Shown here one piece after another: positions 58,336 through 64,000 of a stretch of DNA of 64,000 bases. Origin of the DNA: Streptomyces sp. CoH27 (GTDB taxonomy: Bacteria > Actinomycetota > Actinomycetes > Streptomycetales > Streptomycetaceae); contig NZ_JAIQYY010000005.1 in NCBI RefSeq assembly GCF_020181035.1, positions 52,654 through 116,653 on the forward strand. Reading direction: 5' to 3'. Below the pieces are notes generated by a model. The model saw only the letters and a list, made by a program, of their open reading frames with translations, did not search any database and had not been told where the DNA came from. Position numbers and translations under genes: made by a program. The stretch's first letter is position 1. Each line of letters starts with the position of its first letter.

Positions 58336-59778
58336 ATGACCGCCCTGGAGCCCCGCGACGCCGATGTCGTGACCGAAGCAGCCGAGACCGACGGCAGAGA
58401 AGGTGTGCTGAGCCGGTCGTACCGGGCGCTCAGTGTCGGGATCGTCTCCGTGGTGCTGCTCATCGCGTTCGAGGCGACGGCCGTGGGGACCGCGATGCCG
58501 GTTGCCGCGCGGGAGCTGGACGGGGTGGCGCTGTACGCGTTCGCGTTCTCCGGGTATTTCACGACCAGCCTGTTCGGCATGGTGCTGTCGGGGCAGTGGT
58601 CGGACCGGCGCGGTCCGCTCGGCCCGTTGAGCGCGGGCATCGCGGGCTTTGCCGCCGGTCTCGTCATCGCCGGCACCGCCCAGGTGATGTGGGTGTTCAT
58701 CCTGGGCCGGGCGGTGCAGGGGCTCGGCGGCGGTCTCGTCATCGTGGCGCTGTACGTCGTCGTCGGCCGCGCCTACCCCGAGCGGCTGCGGCCCGCGATC
58801 ATGGCGGCCTTCGCGGCGGGCTGGGTGGTCCCCTCCATCGTCGGCCCCCTCGCCTCCGGCGCCGTCACCGAACACCTCGGCTGGCGCTGGGTCTTCCTCG
58901 GCATACCCGCCCTCGTCGTCCTCCCGCTCGCCCTCGCCCTGCCGCAGATACATCGCCGGGCATCCGGACCGGTCCAGACCGGCACGGGTGCCGGTTCATT
59001 CGACCGGCGGCGCATCCGGCTCGCCCTCGGCATCTCGCTCGGCGCCGGACTGCTCCAGTACGCCGCCCAGGATCTGCGCCCCCTCGCCGCGCTCCCCGCA
59101 CTCGCCGGTGCCGCACTGCTCGTGCCCGCCGCCCTCGGCCTCCTCCCGCGCGGCACCTACCGCGCCGCCCGCGGTCTGCCCTCCGTCGTCCTGCTGCGCG
59201 GACTGTCCGCCGGTTCCTTCGTCGCCGCCGAGTCCTTCGTCCCGCTGATGCTCGTCACCCAGCGCGGGCTGTCGCCGATGCTCGCCGGGTTCTCGCTGGC
59301 GGCTGGCGGGCTGACCTGGGCGCTGGGCTCGTATCTGCAGTCCCGGCCGCGCATGGCGCCGTACCGGGAGCGGCTGATGACCGTCGGGATGGTGCTGGTC
59401 GCCGCCGCGATCGCCACCGCGCCCAGTGTGCTCGTGCATTCCGTGCCGGTCTGGACCGTCGCCGTCGCCTGGGCCTTCGGCTGCCTCGGCATGGGCCTGG
59501 TGATCTCCTCGACGAGTGTGCTCCTGCTCCGGCTGTCCGCCCCGGAGGAGGCCGGCGCCAACTCCGCCGCGCTCCAGATCTCCGACGCCCTCTCCAACGT
59601 CGTCCTCCTCGCCACCACCGGCGCCGCCTTCGCGGCCCTGGGCGGCGGCAGCACGGTCACCACCACGGCCACGACCACCGACGGAACCCACCCCGCCGCC
59701 TTCGCGGCCGTCTTCCTGCCGATGGCGGGGGTGGCGCTGGTGGGGGCGTGGGTGACCCGGCGGCTGCGGGAGCGGTGA
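58336..59778 (+). CDS. MFS transporter, DHA2-like exporter
   Basis: 480 aa with 12-14 helices. Motif A reads SGQWSDRRGPLGPL and the helix-4/5 region LGRAVQGLGGGLVIVALYVVVGRAYPE is typical of drug:proton antiporters. The N-terminal cytoplasmic ~35 residues are acidic. ATG 58336 fits a leaderless transcript from TACTCT. The substrate is unknown. Confidence 0.85.
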   Translation: MTALEPRDADVVTEAAETDGREGVLSRSYRALSVGIVSVVLLIAFEATAVGTAMPVAARELDGVALYAFAFSGYFTTSLFGMVLSGQWSDRRGPLGPLSAGIAGFAAGLVIAGTAQVMWVFILGRAVQGLGGGLVIVALYVVVGRAYPERLRPAIMAAFAAGWVVPSIVGPLASGAVTEHLGWRWVFLGIPALVVLPLALALPQIHRRASGPVQTGTGAGSFDRRRIRLALGISLGAGLLQYAAQDLRPLAALPALAGAALLVPAALGLLPRGTYRAARGLPSVVLLRGLSAGSFVAAESFVPLMLVTQRGLSPMLAGFSLAAGGLTWALGSYLQSRPRMAPYRERLMTVGMVLVAAAIATAPSVLVHSVPVWTVAVAWAFGCLGMGLVISSTSVLLLRLSAPEEAGANSAALQISDALSNVVLLATTGAAFAALGGGSTVTTTATTTDGTHPAAFAAVFLPMAGVALVGAWVTRRLRER

Positions 59779-59921
59779 GCCACAACGCCTGAGCGGTGCG
59801 TGCTGTGACGTGGATCCCACCCACGGGCGACCCGGCCTCGTCCGGGCGTTGACGGCGGTGCCGCGCCGGTAGGGTGGCCCGGTTGTCATACGTAGCCACC
59901 CGACCTTGATCTACGGAGACC

Positions 59922-61727
59922 GTGACTACTACCGCCGCTTCCGCCTCCGCCACGACATCGCATCACCTCTCGCCCGCCTTCCCCGGCCGGGCCCCCTGGG
60001 GTACCGCCAGCAGGCTGCGGGCTTGGCAGCAGGGGGCGATGGAGAAGTACGTCCAGGAGCAGCCGCGCGACTTCCTCGCCGTCGCCACGCCCGGCGCCGG
60101 CAAGACGACCTTCGCGCTGACGCTCGCCTCCTGGCTGCTGCACCACCACGTCGTGCAGCAGGTGACCGTGGTCGCGCCGACCGAGCACCTGAAGAAGCAG
60201 TGGGCCGAGGCCGCGGCCCGGATAGGGATCAAGCTCGACCCCGAGTACAGCGCCGGACCGCTCGGCCGGGAGTACGACGGGGTCGCCGTCACCTACGCCG
60301 GTGTCGGCGTACGGCCCATGCTGCACCGCAACCGGGTGGAGCAGCGCAAGACCCTGGTGATCCTGGACGAGATCCACCACGCCGGCGACTCCAAGTCGTG
60401 GGGCGAGGCGTGTCTGGAGGCGTTCGAGCCGGCGACCCGGCGGCTCGCGCTGACCGGTACGCCGTTCCGTTCCGACACCAACCCGATCCCCTTCGTGACG
60501 TACGAGGAGGGGGCGGACGGGATCCGGCGGTCCGCCGCCGACTACACCTACGGCTACGGCAACGCCCTCGCCGACCATGTCGTCCGGCCCGTCATCTTCC
60601 TCTCCTACAGCGGCAACATGCGCTGGCGCACCAAGGCGGGGGACGAGATCGCCGCCCGGCTCGGCGAGCCGATGACCAAGGACGCGATCAGCCAGGCCTG
60701 GCGTACCGCGCTCGATCCGCGCGGCGAGTGGATGCCCAGCGTGCTGCGCGCCGCCGACCAGCGGCTGACCGAGGTCAGGAAGGCCATCCCGGACGCCGGT
60801 GCGCTGGTCATCGCCTCCGACCAGGACTCGGCGCGCGCGTACGCCAAGCTGATCCGTGAGATCACGGGCAGCAAGGCGACCCTCGTGCTGTCCGACGACA
60901 CCGGCGCGTCCAAGCGGATCGACGACTTCAGCGAGAGCAACGACCGGTGGATGGTCGCCGTCCGCATGGTGTCCGAGGGCGTGGACGTGCCCCGGCTCGC
61001 GGTCGGGGTGTACGCCACGACCATCTCCACCCCCCTCTTCTTCGCCCAGGCCGTCGGCCGCTTCGTACGGTCCCGGCGGCGCGGTGAGACGGCCTCCGTG
61101 TTCCTGCCGACCGTGCCGGACCTGCTGACCTTCGCCAACGAGATGGAGAAGGAGCGCGACCACGCCCTCGACAAGCCGAAGAAGGAGGGCGAGGAGGACC
61201 CGTACGCCGAATCCGAGAAGGAGATGGAGGAGGCGAACAAGCAGCAGGACGAGGACACCGGCGAGCAGGAGCAGTTCTCCTTCGAGGCGCTGGAGTCCGA
61301 GGCCGTCTTCGACCGGGTCCTCTACGACGGCGCCGAGTTCGGTATGCAGGCTCACCCGGGGAGTGAGGAGGAGCAGGACTACCTCGGCATTCCGGGCCTC
61401 CTCGAACCCGACCAGGTCCAGCTCCTGCTCCAGAAGCGGCAGGCCCGGCAGATCGCGCACAGCCGCAGGAAGCCGGACGCCGAGGCGGACCTTCTCGAAC
61501 TGCCCGCCGAGCGGCGGCCGGTGGTCTCCCACAAGGAGATGATGGAGCTGCGCAAGCGGCTCAACACGCTGGTCAGTGCGTACGTCCATCAGAGCGGCAA
61601 GCCGCACGGGGTGATCCACACCGAGCTGCGCCGGGTGTGCGGAGGCCCGCCCAGCGCGGAGGCCACGGCGGGGCAGCTGCGGCAGCGCATCGCCAAGGTG
61701 CAGGAGTGGGCCACGCGGATGCGCTGA
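59922..61727 (+). CDS. DEAD/DEAH-like superfamily 2 helicase
   Basis: 601 aa. Motif I ATPGAGKTTFALTLA (~53-67), motif Ia VVAPTEHLKKQW, motif II DEIHHAG, motif III LTGTPFRS and C-terminal motifs VSEGVDVPRLAVGVYAT and QAVGRFVRSRR are all present. An acidic insert (EMEKERDHALDKPKKEGEEDPY...) follows the helicase core, and the C-terminal ~140 residues are helical. It may act in DNA repair or RNA handling; I know no specific role. GTG 59922 follows ACGGAGA. Confidence 0.85.
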   Translation: MTTTAASASATTSHHLSPAFPGRAPWGTASRLRAWQQGAMEKYVQEQPRDFLAVATPGAGKTTFALTLASWLLHHHVVQQVTVVAPTEHLKKQWAEAAARIGIKLDPEYSAGPLGREYDGVAVTYAGVGVRPMLHRNRVEQRKTLVILDEIHHAGDSKSWGEACLEAFEPATRRLALTGTPFRSDTNPIPFVTYEEGADGIRRSAADYTYGYGNALADHVVRPVIFLSYSGNMRWRTKAGDEIAARLGEPMTKDAISQAWRTALDPRGEWMPSVLRAADQRLTEVRKAIPDAGALVIASDQDSARAYAKLIREITGSKATLVLSDDTGASKRIDDFSESNDRWMVAVRMVSEGVDVPRLAVGVYATTISTPLFFAQAVGRFVRSRRRGETASVFLPTVPDLLTFANEMEKERDHALDKPKKEGEEDPYAESEKEMEEANKQQDEDTGEQEQFSFEALESEAVFDRVLYDGAEFGMQAHPGSEEEQDYLGIPGLLEPDQVQLLLQKRQARQIAHSRRKPDAEADLLELPAERRPVVSHKEMMELRKRLNTLVSAYVHQSGKPHGVIHTELRRVCGGPPSAEATAGQLRQRIAKVQEWATRMR

Positions 61728-62124
61728 CCCCCGCCAGCCGCCCCGCTCAGCCGATCCGCTCAGCCGCCCCGCTCGGCCGCCCCGCCCAGCCGCCCAGCCG
61801 ATCCGCGCGGCCGGAGAGCGGTTTGCGCCGCGGGTCGGGTGCCCGCTCCCGCGTCCGTATCCGGACGAATGCAGGCAGGCTGGATAAGCCCTTGCCCGGA
61901 TTCTGGACGGAGGCTTCCGCTCAGCGAACTTGCTTCGCTACTGTCCCGCTACGCACACGCCCCGTGGCAGCGTCGCCGCGGAGCGCAGCCGTGAAGCGAC
62001 CTGGGCCCGGAGCCGCCGGAGCCGTCCTGCCGATCGGCGGCCTCTGAACGCGTCGCCGACGGGACTCGGCCACGCATCCGCCGCTCAGGGGCCCGCCGGC
62101 CTCACCACCAAAGGAGTGGGCGTC
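61728..62124. other. intergenic region with CAGCCG-type short repeats
   Basis: This 397-bp gap begins with low-complexity sequence (61735-61812) built from CAGCCGCCCCGCT and CAGCCGATCCGC units. The rest (61813-62110) holds no gene with a credible ribosome site; the open frame reading back from the IclR gene looks like a high-GC artefact. The IclR promoter should be here. Confidence 0.5.
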
Positions 62125-62766
62125 GTGACCGCGGAGACCTCTCAGACGCTCGACCGGGGACTGCGTGTCCTGAAGCTGCTGGCCGACACCGACCACGGGC
62201 TGACCGTCACCGAGTTGTCCACGAAACTGGGCGTGAACCGTACTGTCGTGTACCGGTTGCTCGCCACCCTGGAACAGCACGCGCTGGTACGGCGTGACCT
62301 GGGCGGGCGAGCCCGGGTCGGCCTCGGGGTGCTGCGGCTCGGCCGGCAGGTGCATCCGCTGGTACGGGAGGCCGCGCTGCCCGCGCTGCGCTCGCTCGCG
62401 GAGGACATCGGGGCGACGGCGCACCTGACCCTGGTCGACGGGACGGAGGCGCTGGCCGTCGCCGTGGTCGAGCCGACCTGGACCGACTACCACGTGGCGT
62501 ACCGGGCCGGTTTCCGGCACCCGCTGGACCGCGGGGCGGCCGGCCGGGCGATCCTCGCCGCACGCCACTCGTCCGGCACCGGTCCCGGGTACACGCTCAC
62601 CCACGGCGAACTGGAGGCCGGTGCGAGCGGGGCGGCGGCGCCGCTGGTCGGGGTCACCGGGGTCGAGGGCAGCGTGGGTGTCGTCATGCTGGCGGACTCG
62701 GTACCGGAGCGGGTCGGGCCGAGGGTGGTGGAGGCGGCGAGGGAAGTCGCGGAGGCGCTGCGCTGA
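62125..62766 (+). CDS. IclR-family transcriptional regulator
   Basis: 213 aa. The N-terminal winged HTH (TLDRGLRVLKLLADTDHGLTVTELSTKLGVNRTVVYRLLATLEQHALV) is typical. The effector domain (~85-213) is about 40 residues shorter than usual for IclR proteins but keeps HLTLVDGTEALAVAVVEP and HPLDRGAAGRAIL. GTG 62125 is 8 bases from AAGGAG. It may regulate the following amino-acid permease (inference). Confidence 0.85.
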   Translation: MTAETSQTLDRGLRVLKLLADTDHGLTVTELSTKLGVNRTVVYRLLATLEQHALVRRDLGGRARVGLGVLRLGRQVHPLVREAALPALRSLAEDIGATAHLTLVDGTEALAVAVVEPTWTDYHVAYRAGFRHPLDRGAAGRAILAARHSSGTGPGYTLTHGELEAGASGAAAPLVGVTGVEGSVGVVMLADSVPERVGPRVVEAAREVAEALR

Positions 62767-62784
62767 TCAGTCGTCGGCTGCGGT

Positions 62785-62826
62785 GGAGTGCCCCGTAAGG
62801 GGCGCGGGGACCTGCGCGACCACCCC
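62785..62826. repeat. dispersed Streptomyces intergenic repeat, copy 3 (inverted)
   Basis: The minus strand reads GGTCGCGCAGGTCCCCGCGC then CCCTTACGGGGCAC, the same element as at 39571 and 44496. The CCCCGTAAGGGG part forms a short hairpin that could end IclR transcription. Confidence 0.5.
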
Positions 62827-62906
62827 CGATGCACCCGCACCCGCACCAGGCAAACCACGTGTCCACCCCCGATGCACCCGCACCCGCACCAGGCAAACCA
62901 CGTGTC
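62821..62906. repeat. 43-bp tandem repeat, two copies
   Basis: Units 62821-62863 and 62864-62906 are identical (CACCCCCGATGCACCCGCAC to CAAACCACGTGTC), followed by the first six bases of a third. They lie between the IclR and permease genes; each contains the palindrome CACGTG. Confidence 0.85.
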
Positions 62907-63028
62907 CACCCCTTTGACCGTCCGGCCAACTGTCGTCTCGCACCTTTGGCCGATCCGCTCACCCCGCCGCCCCATCACCTCCGCATCATCAAGGGCCATA
63001 CAACCCCCGAGGCGGAGGGAACAACACG

Positions 63029-64000
63029 GTGGACACAGTGGACACCCGGCCGGAGGCCAGAGCACAAGAAGCGAGCACACGTCGACTCACCAGGCGCCAG
63101 CCGGTGCAACGACTCGTCGGGGAAGCCGCCGGCAGTCCGCTCAGGCGGACCATGGGCGTGGCCCAGCTGACGCTGCTCAGCGTGGGCGCCACCCTCGGCA
63201 CCGGCATCTTCGTGGTGCTCGGGCAGGCCGTGCCGGAGGCCGGACCCGCGATCGTCGTCTCCTTCCTCGTCGCCGGCGTCACCGCCCTGTTCTCGGCGCT
63301 GTCGTACGCCGAGCTGGCGGGCATGATCCCCGGCTCGGGATCCTCGTACAGCTACGCCTACGCCACCCTCGGCGAGCTGGTCGCCTGGGTGTGCGGCTGG
63401 TGTCTGATCCTGGAGTACGGGGTGTCGGTCGCCGCCGTCGCCGTCGGCTGGGGGCAGTACGTCAACGAGTTGCTCGACCTCACCTTCGGGGTCACCCTCC
63501 CCGACTCGCTCAGCGCCCCGCCCGGGGCAGGGGGCACCCTCAACGTCCCCGCCGCCCTCATCGTCGTCCTCGCCATGGTCGTCCTGCTGCGTGGGGCCAA
63601 GGAGAGCGCCGTCGCCAACACCATCATGGTCGCCGTCAAGATCGCGGCCCTCGTCATCTTCTGCGCCGTCGCCTTCACCGCCTTCCGCGCCGGGAACTTC
63701 CACCCCCTCTTCCCGCTCGGCGCCGCCGGCATGAGCGCCAGAGCCGCCTCGCTCTTCTTCTCCTACATCGGGTTCGACGCCGCCTCCACCGCGGGTGAAG
63801 AGGCACGCAATCCGCAAAGGGACCTGCCGCGGGCCATCATCCTGTCCCTCGTCCTCGTCACCGCCCTGTACGTGCTCGTCGCCGTCGCCGCGCTCGGCGC
63901 CATGCCGTGGAAGCAGTTCGCGGGCACCGAGGCCACGCTCAGCGAGGTCCTGGTCCGGTCGGTCGGCGGCGGCAGCCTGTGGCCGATCCTGCTGTCCGTC
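63029..64000 (+). CDS. APC-superfamily amino acid permease (3' end outside window)
   Basis: 324 codons are visible. After an N-terminal tail of ~45 residues come helices typical of the cationic amino-acid transporter group: MGVAQLTLLSVGATLGTGIFVVLG, AGMIPGSGSSYSYAYATLGELVAW and SLFFSYIGFDAASTAGEEARNPQRDLPRAI, the last being a family hallmark. It probably imports basic or other amino acids. GTG 63029 lies 9 bases after GGAGGGA. Confidence 0.88.
   Translation, partial: MDTVDTRPEARAQEASTRRLTRRQPVQRLVGEAAGSPLRRTMGVAQLTLLSVGATLGTGIFVVLGQAVPEAGPAIVVSFLVAGVTALFSALSYAELAGMIPGSGSSYSYAYATLGELVAWVCGWCLILEYGVSVAAVAVGWGQYVNELLDLTFGVTLPDSLSAPPGAGGTLNVPAALIVVLAMVVLLRGAKESAVANTIMVAVKIAALVIFCAVAFTAFRAGNFHPLFPLGAAGMSARAASLFFSYIGFDAASTAGEEARNPQRDLPRAIILSLVLVTALYVLVAVAALGAMPWKQFAGTEATLSEVLVRSVGGGSLWPILLSV

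Noticed and set aside
62821..62912. CRISPR or att site
   Set aside because: Two head-to-tail copies without spacers and no cas or integrase gene.

Overview
The window is high-GC actinobacterial DNA from a Streptomyces or very close relative. Codons end almost always in G or C, GTG and TTG starts are common, several genes look leaderless, and there is a rare TTA (bldA) codon. The gene order pkaA-pkaB-prfB-(LAETG protein)-ftsE-ftsX-S41 protease-smpB-ssrA, and later ECF sigma/anti-sigma-HelD-malic enzyme-HU-MurA-YqgE-DUF3039, is that of the Streptomyces chromosome core as I remember it; no database was searched.

1-11.1 kb (core): a truncated FHA-domain protein diverges from two membrane-anchored Ser/Thr kinases, followed by release factor 2, a secreted Ser/Thr-Gly-Gly-repeat protein with a sortase signal, the FtsEX division complex, a PDZ-S41 protease with a TTA codon, and SmpB beside tmRNA. 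11.2-24.96 kb (transport and nitrogen): a carbohydrate ABC importer (permease, permease, lipoprotein) behind a LacI-type palindrome, an MFS/LysR divergent pair, an NMT1/SsuA-like ABC importer divergent from a CitA/DcuS-type two-component system, then a nitrate porter (narK) and the HemD-domain regulator NnaR.

24.97-33.4 kb (accessory island): on the minus strand a frameshifted ATP-binding regulator, a DUF6247 gene and a small RelE-like gene. Divergent from them is a WhiJ-like XRE/DUF5753 regulator with its DUF397 partner. Next comes a polymorphic toxin locus: a small WXG/ESX-like protein, a 1433-aa RHS protein ending in a colicin D-like tRNase domain, and an adjacent gene whose C-terminus looks like colicin D immunity. 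This is the most striking system in the window. 33.5-39.4 kb holds secreted/envelope proteins, an S1 protease, a methyltransferase, a CGNR regulator and an ECF sigma/anti-sigma pair.

39.6-49.1 kb (core): HelD, a candidate sRNA, malic enzyme, HU, MurA, YqgE, DUF3039 and a GH20 hexosaminidase. 49.4-54.6 kb: a three-subunit xanthine dehydrogenase-like enzyme whose Fe-S subunit has a ~430-aa low-complexity extension and whose molybdenum subunit lacks the usual catalytic Glu. 54.6-64 kb: a small P-loop kinase, a duplicated SUKH-4 protein, a lipoprotein/membrane pair, tRNA-Cys preceded by two tandem 97-nt tRNA-like copies, an MFS exporter, a DEAD-like helicase, an IclR regulator and a truncated APC permease.
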